A stretch of DNA of 64,000 bases, taken from the NCBI RefSeq assembly GCF_900109755.1, contig NZ_FOAR01000019.1, forward strand, positions 45,807 through 109,806, given 5' to 3'. Of this stretch, positions 53,601-62,314 are shown one piece after another; positions within the stretch are counted from its first letter, which is position 1, and each line of letters starts with the position of its first letter. The position numbers and the translations under genes were made by a program. This DNA is from Pseudomonas agarici (GTDB lineage Bacteria > Pseudomonadota > Gammaproteobacteria > Pseudomonadales > Pseudomonadaceae). Under the pieces are notes generated by a model. That model was not told the origin of the DNA. It made no database searches and saw only the letters and a list, made by a program, of their open reading frames with translations.

Positions 53601-56294
53601 ACCCATAACAGTTTCACCGATGCCAATCAGGATCAACTGAGCTATACCGCGACTCTCGCCAATGGCAGTGCCCTGCCCACGTGGCTGAGCTTCAATGCCG
53701 CCACCCTGACGTTCAGCGGCACCCCACCCAGCACTGCGGCGGGCGACTACAGTGTGCTGATCAAGGCCACCGATCCGGCTGGCGCCACGGTCAGCGATGG
53801 CTTCGAACTGACCGTGGCCGACGATCCCACCAATACCCTGACCGGTACCAACGGCGCCGACACCCTCAATGGCACCACCGGCACCGACCTAATCCTCGGC
53901 CTGGGCGGCAACGACACAATCAACGCAGGCGCCGGCATGGACATCATCGATGGCGGCAGCGGACGCGACGAGCTGCATGGCGGCAGCGGCGCCGACACCT
54001 TCCGTTATGACAATACGCTCGACAGCTACCGCGACTACGACACGGGCGGCATCACGGCCACCGATACACTCATTGATTTCAGCGCCGGCGTCGACAAGAT
54101 CGATGTCTCTGGCCTGGGCTTCCTCGGCCTCGGCGATGGCAGCCACCACACGCTGTACCTCACGCTGAACGATACCGGCGACAAGACCTACATCAAGTCC
54201 AGCGAGGTCGACGCCGATGGCAATCGCTTCGAGATCGCCCTCCAGGGCAACTACCTCAACACCCTGACCGCCAACGATTTCGTATTCGCCGAGCGCGCCC
54301 AGCAGGATATCCTCTACCTGCCGACCCTCGGCCAATCCAACGCGCGCCTGATGCGCATGAGCGAAGACGACGATCAATCCGGTACTTCGATGCTGGTCAA
54401 TGACCTGAGCAAGTACACCGACTATGACGTGCGCAGCCAGTTCGACGATGCCGACGGCAATGGCATCGACATCGCGGTGGGTGGCAGTACCGTCGACGGT
54501 TTGTCGACGATGAGCCCCGTCGAGCTCGAACTGTGCTGGTGGCTGACCGACATCCAGCAGCCCGGACCGGCGCTGTTGCGCGCGGTGGCGCTGCTGCAGG
54601 GCCAACTCACTGAACTTCAAGCCATCGATAACGTCACCATGGGCATCATCTGGGGCCAGGGCGAGGAAGCCGCGCAGGAGATCGCCCGTGCCAGCGACAA
54701 GCAGGCGGCCGCGGCGGCCTACAAGGCGGCGACGCTGGCGGTGTTCGACTACCTGCACGCACAATTGGGCAGCTTCAACGTGTACCTGATGGAGACCGGT
54801 CACTACCAGGCGGACGCGGCGCGCGCCCATGGTTATTCCGAGGAGAAGATTGCCGGCATCGTCGAAGGGGTCGGCTATGTCCGGGCGATCCAGGAGGCCA
54901 TCGCCGCCGAGCGCGGCGACGTCAAGCTGGCGGTGGACTACACCGACCTGCCACTGCGTTATGAAGTCGATCCGCTGGTGTATCCCGACGATGTCTGGCA
55001 CTTGCACGAGGAGTCGGCGGAAATCGTCGGCCAGCGCCTAGCCGACTACATCGCCGATGACCTTGGTTTCCAGGGCAATGCTGACGATAACCACAGCGTG
55101 CAGGATATTTTCGACAACGCGCAGAATGAAGGCGGGCATATTTTCGGCACGGATCAGGACGATACCCTGGTAGGCGGCTCGGGCAACGACATACTGGACG
55201 GCGATCTCGGCGCCGATACCATGACCGGCGGTGACGGTAACGATATCTACGTGGTCGACAATGGGTTCGACAGCGTGGTGGAAAGCGATACTTCGGCCTC
55301 GCAGATCGATATCGTGCAGGCATCGGTTAGCTGGACCCTGGGCGCCAACCTCGAAAACCTGGTACTGAGTGGCGTGTCGGCCATTGACGGCACTGGCAAT
55401 GAGCTGCGCAACTTCATTGCCGGCAACGCCGCCGACAACGTGCTCGATGGCGCCGCCGGAGCCGACCGACTGAGCGGTGGCAATGGCAACGACACCTACT
55501 ATGTCGACAACCTCGACGATAGCGTGATCGAGACCAATGGCAATAAGGTGACGGGCGGTATCGACAGCGTACACAGTAGCCTGGCGGCCTACACCCTCAC
55601 CAACAATGTCGAGAACCTCTACATCGACGCCAGTGGTTCCGCCAATGGCACCGGTAATGCGCTGGACAATACGCTATTCGCCGGTGCCGGCAACAACGTG
55701 TTGGACGGGCGTGATGGCCAGGATACGGTGTCCTTCGAACGGGCCTTGGCCGCGATTACCGCGACGCTTTCGACCTCTGCGCAACAAAACACCCTGGGCT
55801 CTGGGCTCGACACTTTGAAGAATATCGAGAACCTGACAGGCAGTGTCTACGCCGATAACCTGACGGGCAACAGCCGCGCCAACGTCCTGGATGGCGGCGC
55901 GGGCAACGACACCCTGCTGGCGGGCGCGGGCGACGATCGACTGATCGGCGGCGCGGGAACCCACAGCTTGACCGGCGGCACTGGCGCGGACACCTACGCG
56001 TTCGGGGCGCTATCGCAGATGGGCGTCGGCGCGTTGCGGGATGTGATCAACGGCTTCAAGACCAGCGAGGGCGACCAATTGGACTTCACCGGCCTGGACG
56101 CCAACCCGCTGACTGCGGGCGTCCAGGCCTTCACGTTCATTGGCGCCAATGCCTTCGACACCGACAACGCCACCGGTCAACTGCGCTTTGCCGATGGCAT
56201 TCTCTATGCCAGCCTGAATGCCGACGCCAGTGCCGAGTTCGAAATCCAGTTGGTGGGTGTCAAGGAACTGCACGCCAGCGACTTCACTGTCTGA
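50679..56294 (+). CDS. Secreted mannuronan C5-epimerase with O-acetylhydrolase domain (PsmE/AlgE-type)
   Basis: An 1871-residue RTX protein. Residues 1 to about 385 form an AlgE A-module; the catalytic residues Lys117, Tyr149, Asp152 and His154 (GYGFDPHEQT) match AlgE4 numbering. Then come R-modules (about 386-530, 532-685, 792-945, 1051-1207) with GGxGxD calcium repeats, and two Ig-like (putative He-PIG) domains at about 690-790 and 950-1050. About 1208-1465 is an SGNH-like hydrolase (GQSN, Ser1220; DVWH, Asp1438/His1441), and the C-terminus is more RTX. There is no Sec signal, as for type I export. It converts M to G residues in alginate and may deacetylate it, like P. syringae PsmE. AAGGAG precedes the ATG. 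Confidence 0.92.
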   Translation: MIFNVQDFGAKGDGITDDTAAIQNAIDAAAAAGGGQVYVPSGTYIVSAGEEPSDGCLMLKSNVYLSGDGMGETTVKVADGSDTKITGIIRSAYGEETHDFGVSNLTIDGNRDHTTGKIDGWFNGYIPGEEGYDSNVTLDSVEIKDCSGYGFDPHEQTVNMVIKNSVSHGNGLDGFVADFLSASTFENNVAYDNDRHGFNVVTSTHDFTLTNNVAYDNGGNGIVVQRGGEDIPSPNHITISGGAMYGNGAEGVLIKLSSEVTVSGVDIHDNGGAGVRIYGSNNVDVTDNTLNNNSLGAAVAEIIIQSYDDTAGVSGKYFNGSDNTIQGNLISGSNLSTYGVAERNEDGTDRNAIIGNTISHTSRGDTLVYGDGSYVSDTLPMITVQGTDGNDTLLGSGASEIFYGKAGNDIINGGGGDDILVGGAHIDKLTGGAGADTFRFANQSDSYRNATTSFDDILSDFDVTKDKIDLAGLGFTGLGNGRGGTLQISYNPDSDRTYIKDYEPDASGNRFELILTGNVADTLSASNFIFNRILTGTSGNDSLSGTDSADTLLGLAGDDSLNGGAGDDKLDGGAGMDILTGGAGADTYVFSNRLDSYRNYSTGGAIVDDLITGFDVGADRIDLSAMGFTGLGDGKNDTVYLVLNSAGTKTYIKSLTEDAHGNRFEVALDGNYLGQLSSANFLFASPSTVNHAPVVATPLVDQAATENTPFSYVVPATSFIDPDNDNLSYSATLLDGSALPDWLLFDAASRTFSGTPSDTASGTYAIQVSATDGSHATVSDTFTLAVQDVPASPIVIDGTPGNDTLTGTMANEQLFGGAGGDLVNGGAGNDILVGGSGIDKLTGGAGADVFRFTSQLDSYRTETTGASDQILDFSVSDDKIDVSALGYTGLGNGRDGTLLVTYSAATHRTYLKDLTADANGNRFEVSLAGNLLNSLSASHFVFADQHTPGNVAPVVSIPLLDQNATERTPFTYTVTHNSFTDANQDQLSYTATLANGSALPTWLSFNAATLTFSGTPPSTAAGDYSVLIKATDPAGATVSDGFELTVADDPTNTLTGTNGADTLNGTTGTDLILGLGGNDTINAGAGMDIIDGGSGRDELHGGSGADTFRYDNTLDSYRDYDTGGITATDTLIDFSAGVDKIDVSGLGFLGLGDGSHHTLYLTLNDTGDKTYIKSSEVDADGNRFEIALQGNYLNTLTANDFVFAERAQQDILYLPTLGQSNARLMRMSEDDDQSGTSMLVNDLSKYTDYDVRSQFDDADGNGIDIAVGGSTVDGLSTMSPVELELCWWLTDIQQPGPALLRAVALLQGQLTELQAIDNVTMGIIWGQGEEAAQEIARASDKQAAAAAYKAATLAVFDYLHAQLGSFNVYLMETGHYQADAARAHGYSEEKIAGIVEGVGYVRAIQEAIAAERGDVKLAVDYTDLPLRYEVDPLVYPDDVWHLHEESAEIVGQRLADYIADDLGFQGNADDNHSVQDIFDNAQNEGGHIFGTDQDDTLVGGSGNDILDGDLGADTMTGGDGNDIYVVDNGFDSVVESDTSASQIDIVQASVSWTLGANLENLVLSGVSAIDGTGNELRNFIAGNAADNVLDGAAGADRLSGGNGNDTYYVDNLDDSVIETNGNKVTGGIDSVHSSLAAYTLTNNVENLYIDASGSANGTGNALDNTLFAGAGNNVLDGRDGQDTVSFERALAAITATLSTSAQQNTLGSGLDTLKNIENLTGSVYADNLTGNSRANVLDGGAGNDTLLAGAGDDRLIGGAGTHSLTGGTGADTYAFGALSQMGVGALRDVINGFKTSEGDQLDFTGLDANPLTAGVQAFTFIGANAFDTDNATGQLRFADGILYASLNADASAEFEIQLVGVKELHASDFTV

Positions 56295-56303
56295 ACGAAA
56301 AAA

Positions 56304-56337
56304 GCCGGACACGCCCCGTGGCGAGGGCGTGTCCGGC
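56304..56337 (-). terminator. Terminator of the type I secretion operon
   Basis: GCCGGACACGCCC and its exact complement form a 13-bp stem. On the minus strand it ends in TTTTTTCG, so it terminates the leftward secretion operon; for the rightward epimerase gene it is only a hairpin without a T-tract. Confidence 0.88.
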
Positions 56338-56345
56338 ACCGATTA

Positions 56346-57695
56346 TCAAAACAGGCGTTGCACCTGCTCCAGGATCGCGCGATTCATCTGGCCGGTGCGG
56401 ATGTGCAGGCTCACGTAGCTTTGTAACATGTCGAGCCGGGTGTCCAGCAGATCACGACGCGCCTGAAAGACTCGCTGCTGGGCATCCAGGACATCCACGG
56501 TAGAACGCACACCACCCTGAAGGCCTTTTTCCGTCGATGCCAGCGCCCGCCGATTGGACTCCACCGCCCGCTCCATCGCCTTGCTCTTGGCAAATCCGGC
56601 AACGACCCCCAGGTAGTCCGTCTCGATCTCCTCGGCCAATTGTTGGCGCTGCACATCGTATTCGGATCGAGCGCCGGCCAACTGCGCCTCGGCCTTGGCC
56701 ACCGAGGCCCGTACCGCGCCGCCACGATACAACGGGATATCCAGTTGTACGCCTATGTAATAGCTGTCCTGGCGCGGGTCGAGGTCTTGATATTGGCGGG
56801 TTTCCCGATGACTCAATTGAGTGGTCAGCGACAAGCTCGGATAATGCCCGGCGCGCTGGCTGTCCGCCTGCGCTTGCGCCACGCTCACCGCCGCCAGCCG
56901 GGCGGCCAGCTCGGGGCTGGCCTCGTGGGCGATTGTCGTCCAGTATGGCAAATCCCGCTCTGCCGGGAGCGGACTGCTGACGACGAGTTCCTCGCGCATG
57001 GGCTGGATATCGTCGACAGGCACACGGGTGCGCCCCGACAACGCCCGCAACGCCGCCACGCGATGGGCCGCCGCCTCGGCTTCCTGGGCCTCGACCAGAT
57101 CGAGCCGCGCCTGGGCCTCGTCGATGTCGGTGATCGCACCCTGGCCAGACTGATAGAGCCGTTTACTCTGCACGACCAAGCCGCGAATGGCAGTCTTTTG
57201 CTGGGCAATCAACTTAATCTCATTCTCGGCCCGAGCCACATCAAAGTAGCCTTTGGCAACCCGCTCGAACAAGCTTTGGCCAGCGACGTCGAACTGCTGG
57301 ACGCCCAATTGCCCCCGCGCCTTGCCCTCCCGATATGCCGCCCAGCGAGCCGGGTCGTATAACGCTTGCTGCGCCGCCAGGGTAACGTTATCGGCCTGGT
57401 AATCGTTGCTGTTGACATAACCGTTGTCGTCACCGCCATCGGTACGCCCACCTCGGCCGTAACGTGATGTCAGCGACACTTGTGGGTAGAGGCCTCCGCG
57501 CCCGATTGTCTCTTCCTGTTGCGAGGCCTCATAGGCGTGCGCCGCCGAGTGCAGCGTCGGATCATTCAGGCGCGAGGCGTCGTAGGAGGCGGTCAGACTC
57601 AAGCCGTCCACGCCCGCCCAGGCGGGCTGGACCGCCCACCAAGCGCTACACAAGCCCAGCAACATCCAAACGCCATGGCGATGACATCTGATCAT
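56346..57695 (-). CDS. TolC-family outer membrane channel of type I secretion
   Basis: A 449-residue TolC/AprF-like protein with signal peptide (ends PAWA before GVDGLSLT). Typical text: YDASRLNDPTLHSAAHAYEA, LYQSGQGAITDIDEAQARLD and YYIGVQLDIPLYRGGAVRAS. It forms the outer membrane duct for RTX export. It is the last gene of a leftward ABC-HlyD-TolC operon and converges on the epimerase, its likely cargo. Confidence 0.9.
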   Translation of the reverse strand: MIRCHRHGVWMLLGLCSAWWAVQPAWAGVDGLSLTASYDASRLNDPTLHSAAHAYEASQQEETIGRGGLYPQVSLTSRYGRGGRTDGGDDNGYVNSNDYQADNVTLAAQQALYDPARWAAYREGKARGQLGVQQFDVAGQSLFERVAKGYFDVARAENEIKLIAQQKTAIRGLVVQSKRLYQSGQGAITDIDEAQARLDLVEAQEAEAAAHRVAALRALSGRTRVPVDDIQPMREELVVSSPLPAERDLPYWTTIAHEASPELAARLAAVSVAQAQADSQRAGHYPSLSLTTQLSHRETRQYQDLDPRQDSYYIGVQLDIPLYRGGAVRASVAKAEAQLAGARSEYDVQRQQLAEEIETDYLGVVAGFAKSKAMERAVESNRRALASTEKGLQGGVRSTVDVLDAQQRVFQARRDLLDTRLDMLQSYVSLHIRTGQMNRAILEQVQRLF

Positions 57696-57697
57696 GC

Positions 57698-59047
57698 TTA
57701 TTCTTCCTTGAAGGCGGCCAGCAAGCGTTCGCGCAACGGTTTCATCAGGTAATTCATCAACGTGCGCTCGCCTGTCACCACGGTGACATCGGCGAGCATA
57801 CCGGGGCGTACCAATAGTCCCGCGGCCTGTAGCGCGGTGACGGTATCGATGCCAATCCCGACCTTCGCGGCGAAGTACGGCTGATGCGTCTGTTCATCGA
57901 GCAACTGATCCGCCGACACCGTATTCACCGTACCGGTGACTGTCGGCGTATCCACCCGTTGCAAGGCGGTAAAGTGCACATGCACCGCCAGCCCGGGATG
58001 TAATTTATTGGCCAGCAGCGGCGGGAAACGCGCCGTGATCGCCATCGGCGCATCCAGTGGCACCACCTGCATCAAGCTTTGGCCGGCCTGAGCGACACCG
58101 CCGACCGTATGAATGCTCAGGTCCATGATCTGCCCGGCCACCGGTGCGCGGATGGCACCGTTGTCGACCTCGAACCGCAGCGCGCGCATTTGGTCGGCAA
58201 AGCCTGCCGCTTCGGCGGAAACCTCACTGAGCTGGGTTTCGGCATCGCGGCGAAATTCTTGTTGCGCCTGCAGGACCTTGAGACGGCTTTCATTGATGGC
58301 CTGGCGAGTCCTGCCGATATCGCCCATGCCAGAGGCGATCTGCCCCGCCAACTGGGCGGCGTTACGCTCGGCCTCATAGAGCTTGTTGCGCGGCACGTAA
58401 CCTTCACCCGCCAGATCGCGCAGTCCATCGAGTTCCTGCTGCTGGAACTGCATTTGCGCATCGTAGTTACGCTTGACCCCTTCATAGCCGCGCAATTGCT
58501 GCTGCAACGAGGCCTCCTCGTGTTCGAGAATCTGCAAGCGGCTACCCAACTCCGCCCGACGGGTATGAAACAACTGGCTCTGCAAGGCCATGGAAGCCTT
58601 GAATCGCGGCTCATCGGCACGCTGCAGCAGTTCGCTGGGCCATTCGATCCCGGCGTTACCCAGGCGCTCGGCAATCAAGCGTGCCTCGATCCCGCGATCA
58701 TTGAGCAACTTGCCCAAAATCACGTCCAACTGCGACTGTGCCTGCACCGTATTGAGCTGCACCAGCAACTGCCCTTGGCTGACGCGATCGCCATCGTTGA
58801 CCAGCAGTTGTTCAACCACGCCACCGATCAATGACTGCACCGCCTTACGCTCGCCCGCCACCACCACGGTACCGCTACCCACCACCCCCTGATCGAGCGG
58901 TGCCAGACAAGCCCAGAGCAACGCGCCCCCTAATGCCACCACCAGCAAACCCACGCCATAACGCGCCGCCCCGTCGGCATCGGTGCTGGCTCGGGATAAC
59001 GCTGGGACCTCGCCGTACATCGTCACGCCCGGAGTCAGATCACGCAT
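57698..59047 (-). CDS. HlyD-family membrane fusion protein (type I secretion)
   Basis: A 449-residue adaptor: one N-terminal membrane helix (VGLLVVALGGALLWACLAPL), a coiled coil of about 200 residues, and the lipoyl/barrel part (VVEQLLVNDGDRVSQGQLLVQL, then GAIRAPVAGQIMDLSIHTVG). The C-terminus TGERTLMNYLMKPL is typical of the PrtE/EexE group. It overlaps the ABC gene by 8 bp and lies 2 bp from the TolC gene. Confidence 0.92.
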   Translation of the reverse strand: MRDLTPGVTMYGEVPALSRASTDADGAARYGVGLLVVALGGALLWACLAPLDQGVVGSGTVVVAGERKAVQSLIGGVVEQLLVNDGDRVSQGQLLVQLNTVQAQSQLDVILGKLLNDRGIEARLIAERLGNAGIEWPSELLQRADEPRFKASMALQSQLFHTRRAELGSRLQILEHEEASLQQQLRGYEGVKRNYDAQMQFQQQELDGLRDLAGEGYVPRNKLYEAERNAAQLAGQIASGMGDIGRTRQAINESRLKVLQAQQEFRRDAETQLSEVSAEAAGFADQMRALRFEVDNGAIRAPVAGQIMDLSIHTVGGVAQAGQSLMQVVPLDAPMAITARFPPLLANKLHPGLAVHVHFTALQRVDTPTVTGTVNTVSADQLLDEQTHQPYFAAKVGIGIDTVTALQAAGLLVRPGMLADVTVVTGERTLMNYLMKPLRERLLAAFKEE

Positions 59048-60761
59048 CGCCGCCAGCCTCCCGGACCATCGCCGGCCGAGGCCCCGGCATCAGCGCCTTG
59101 AGCACCCGCTCCCGTGGGCCGAACGCTTGTTGAGCGCCGTCCTGGAGCAGCAGGATATGATCGACCACCGCCAGCACACTGGGTCGGTGAGTAATCAACA
59201 CCACGGTACTGCCGGCGACCTTGAGCGCGCTGATGGCCTGCACCAGCGCTAATTCCCCGGCTTCGTCAAGGTTGGAATTGGGCTCGTCGAGTACCACCAA
59301 CGACGGATTTCCATACAGCGCGCGCGCCAGCCCGAGGCGTTGCTTTTGCCCACCGGAAAGCCCCAGCCCGCCAGGGCCCAGGGGGGTGTCGTAGCCCTTG
59401 GGGAATCGCAGGATCATCTCGTGGATGCCCGCGTGGCGGCTGGCGGCGATGATCTTGTCGGCCTCCTGCCGACCAAAACGGGCAATGTTGTCGGCGACGC
59501 TGCCATCGAACAGTTCGATGTCTTGCGGCAAATAGCCCAGGTGCGGCCCCAACGCCTCGCATGTCCATTGACTAATTTCGGCTTCGTCCAAACGCACCGA
59601 TCCGCCCATGGCCGGCCATACGCCCACCAGCGCCCTGGCCAGAGTCGACTTGCCACTGGCGCTGGGACCGACCACTGCGAGAACCTCACCTTTGCCCAGA
59701 CTAAAATGGATGCCGCGCAGGATCGGCTGCAAAGCCCCCGGTGGGCCAACATACAACTGCTCCAGGCGCACCGCGCCGGTGGGCGCGGGCAATGGCATGC
59801 GCGGGCGCCCGCGCGGATGCTGGACCAGCAACTGGCTCAAGCGTTGGTAGCTTTGGCGCCCGCTGTTGAATTGCTTCCACGAGCCGATGGCGATTTCCAC
59901 CGGCGCTAGCGCACGGCCAAGCAAAAGCGACATGGCGATCATCATGCCCCCCGATAACTGGCCTTCGAGCACCAGCAACGCCCCCAGCCCGAGGGACAGT
60001 GACTGTCCGGAAATACGTACAAAACGACTGGTCGCCGAGATCCGCGCACCGCGGTCGCTGGCATGTGCCTGAGCGGCGATGATTTGCTGTTGCAGCAGAC
60101 TCCAACGCTGACGGAGCGGCCCGAGCATGCCCAGCGCCTAAATCACTTCGGCATTCTGCAAGGTACTATTGACGTAGGCTGCCGACTGCACACTCAGGCG
60201 ATTGGCTTCGCCCAGGCACGCCCGGGTCGCCAACTCGCCCCACAGCGCCAGGCCGACCAATACCAGCGCGAGGAGCAGCGTCAACACCCCAAACCAGGGA
60301 TGAAAAATGAACGCGATCAACAGGAAGATGGGCAGCCACGGCGCATCGAGCAAAGCGATCAAGCCTTGGCCGGCGATCAATTGCCGCAACGTGGCCAAGT
60401 CGCCAAGCACCTGCGCCGGATTGGCGTTGTGCTCGCGCAGGCCGCGAGCAAACGCAGCATCGAACAGGCGCTCGCCCAGAGCCTCGTCGATACCCGCGCT
60501 CATACGGATCATCACTTGGCCGCGCACCCATTCGATCAAGGCGCTGACCATGAACAGGCCCAGGGCGATCAGGGTCAGCATGAACAACGTGGTTTCATTG
60601 CGGCTGGTGAGAACCCGGTCATACACCTGCATCATGTACAACGAAGGCACCAACACCAGCATATTGATCGCGCCGCTGAACAGCCCCAGCGACCAGAATA
60701 CTCGGCGATAAGAGAGCAAGGCGACATCAATGTCGTGGCGTGGATCGAGCAGCAGGCGCAT
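59040..60761 (-). pseudogene. Type I secretion ABC transporter (AprD/PrtD-like), interrupted by an amber codon
   Basis: Two abutting ORFs are one gene of 573 codons. The first (60761-60138) has the membrane domain MLVLVPSLYMMQVYDRVLTS and stops at TAG (codon 208, 60140-60138). The same frame then continues ALGMLGPLRQRWSLL and the ATPase: Walker A GPSASGKSTLARALVG, signature LSGGQKQRLGLARAL, Walker B LVVLDEPNSNLDEAG. Homologues read NAEVIEALGM here, so one GAG-to-TAG change explains the stop. Unless read through, suppressed or reinitiated (ATG 60128), export of the epimerase through this system is lost. Confidence 0.85.
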
Positions 60762-60932
60762 GGAGTGTCATCCTGTCAAAGCAATAGTCACTTCTGAACG
60801 CAATGCGCGGCAAAGGAGAACCCGCCTCCGTCACCGTCGCGCTCGACTGCTGACGGTATTATGTCGTTATTACCAGACATCACCCCTTAAAGTCAAATAA
60901 TTGGCGGTAAGCGGCTCGCGCACCACCTCTAG

Positions 60933-61552
60933 GGAAACGCTGATTTATTCCAGCCCATTCCCCAAGCAGTTCCACCACGGCGCCTGAATTGAGATAATCA
61001 AGCCCTCCAATACAAAGTGAACCTGCCTGCCATGCAATCGAGCTTTTCCGATCTTGAGTACGCTGCCAAGAAGAAGTGGACCCGGCGCGACCGTTTTCTC
61101 GCCGAAATCGACTCCGTGACCCCGTGGCAGGCGCTGATAACCTAGCTGGAACCCTTCTACCCCAAGGGCAAGGGGCCGGGCCGTCCACCTGTGGGCCTGG
61201 AGCGGATGTTGCGCATGTATGTGGCCCAGCAATGTTTCGGCCTGTCCGATGAAGGGATCGAAGATGCACTCTACGACAGCCAGTCGATCCGCCGCTTCGT
61301 TGGCATTGATCTGGGACGCGAGGCTGCGCCGGACGCCACCACCTTGCTGAAGTTTCGTCGCCTGCTCGAAACCCACGCGCTGACCCGCAAAATCTTCGAC
61401 ACCATCAACGGGCATCTGGCCGCCAAAGGCCTGCTGATGCGTGAAGGAACGATTGTCGATGCCACACTGATTGCCGCGCCGCCGTCGACCAAAAACCGGG
61501 AGAAGGCCCGCGATCCCCAGATGCATTAGACGAAAAAAGGCAATCAGTGGTA
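60933..61552 (+). mobile_element. IS5-family insertion sequence remnant
   Basis: A left-end-like AGGGAAACGCTGATTTATTC begins near 60933, next to CTAG, a typical IS5-family target. The transposase follows, but the element is cut off at about 61552 in the middle of the transposase gene, and no right end is present. The unit is therefore a decayed 5' half. The gap 60762-60932 before it shows no gene and probably holds the secretion operon promoter. Confidence 0.75.
61032..61549 (+). pseudogene. IS5-family transposase, truncated with two amber codons
   Basis: From ATG 61032 the frame reads MQSSFSDLEYAAKKKWTRRD, stops at TAG 61140-61142 (in place of a residue before LEPFYPKG), continues through GPGRPPVGLERMLRMYVAQQ and VDATLIAAPPSTKNREKARD, and stops again at TAG after DPQMH. 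There the family has Gln (TKKGNQWYFG follows). The DDE core beyond the first Asp is missing after QWY. It is non-functional. Confidence 0.85.
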
Positions 61553-62308
61553 CCTTCCCGTCGCCGTCGCGGCCCCATACTTCTTGCTGGTCCATTCCGC
61601 TCCGGTATGCATCAACTCCAGCGCAACCGCCGTGGTCGCCAACGCCGCCGCCGCGAACTCAGCCTTCTGCTTATGCCCCTCGGACATCGCCTGCGCTTTG
61701 CTGTACAACTGAAAGGCTTCATACAGACCGACGATCACACCAATGCGCAACGCGTAAAAATTACCGACCTTGCCCGCTTCCAATTCAGCTTGAACCGACG
61801 CCCTTACCCGCACCTGCAACTCCAGCCGCACCCGCTCAATGCTTTTCGGCGTCTTGGCCTCGGCCAATTCCTCCAGGCGCAATTGCGGCGCAAAGTGGCC
61901 CAGGCGCCAACTCACGGCAGTGATCAGCACATTCGCCATCGCCTTGTCGACGCTGTTGGGCGAACCGTAGGTGAACACCCCTTTGGCCAGTTGTGCATAC
62001 CAGCCCATCAACACGCCCATTTGCGAGCGGGCCAGCCACTCCATGGGCGTCGGCTTTTCGCCATCGGCCAGCACCTTGTTGGCCTTTTCGAAGGCATTGA
62101 TAATGCTTTTGCCGCGCTTGATTTCCTTGATCGCGGTGGCTGCAATGTCTTTGAGCGGCAAGCTTGCGAACAGCGATTTGCTTTCCGTCAAACCGTCTCG
62201 GGCGTCTTCTATAAGCGCCTGTTGGTTTAATGCATAAGCGCGCCAAAACAGGTTGCCTTCGGCAATGTGCAGGTCTTCCCACCACTGGGTCTCTAGCGAC
62301 GTGGGCAT
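61544..62308 (-). CDS. Unknown protein of the type VI effector operon, C-terminus ending in IS sequence
   Basis: A protein of 254 residues from the ATG at 62308 (TTG at 62314 is an alternative). It is largely helical and soluble: MPTSLETQWWEDLHIAEGNL, IKRGKSIINAFEKANKVL and VRVRASVQAELEAGKVGNFY. The last residues GRYH and the stop lie at the junction with the IS5 remnant, so the native C-terminus is probably lost. It directly follows the DUF6708-like gene. No family is recognised; an immunity or accessory role is only inferred from position. Confidence 0.6.
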   Translation of the reverse strand: MPTSLETQWWEDLHIAEGNLFWRAYALNQQALIEDARDGLTESKSLFASLPLKDIAATAIKEIKRGKSIINAFEKANKVLADGEKPTPMEWLARSQMGVLMGWYAQLAKGVFTYGSPNSVDKAMANVLITAVSWRLGHFAPQLRLEELAEAKTPKSIERVRLELQVRVRASVQAELEAGKVGNFYALRIGVIVGLYEAFQLYSKAQAMSEGHKQKAEFAAAALATTAVALELMHTGAEWTSKKYGAATATGRYH

Positions 62309-62314
62309 CGCCAA

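Noticed and set aside
51840..56200. Tandem DNA repeat or CRISPR-like array in the epimerase gene
   Set aside because: The repetition is protein-level RTX (GGxGxD) and R-module repetition with varied codons inside one open frame, not spaced direct repeats.
60138..61530. Amber recoding as a general feature of this genome
   Set aside because: TAG is used as a normal terminator in intact genes here (aat, bpt and the cupin gene), so genome-wide recoding is excluded; local decay or suppression is enough.
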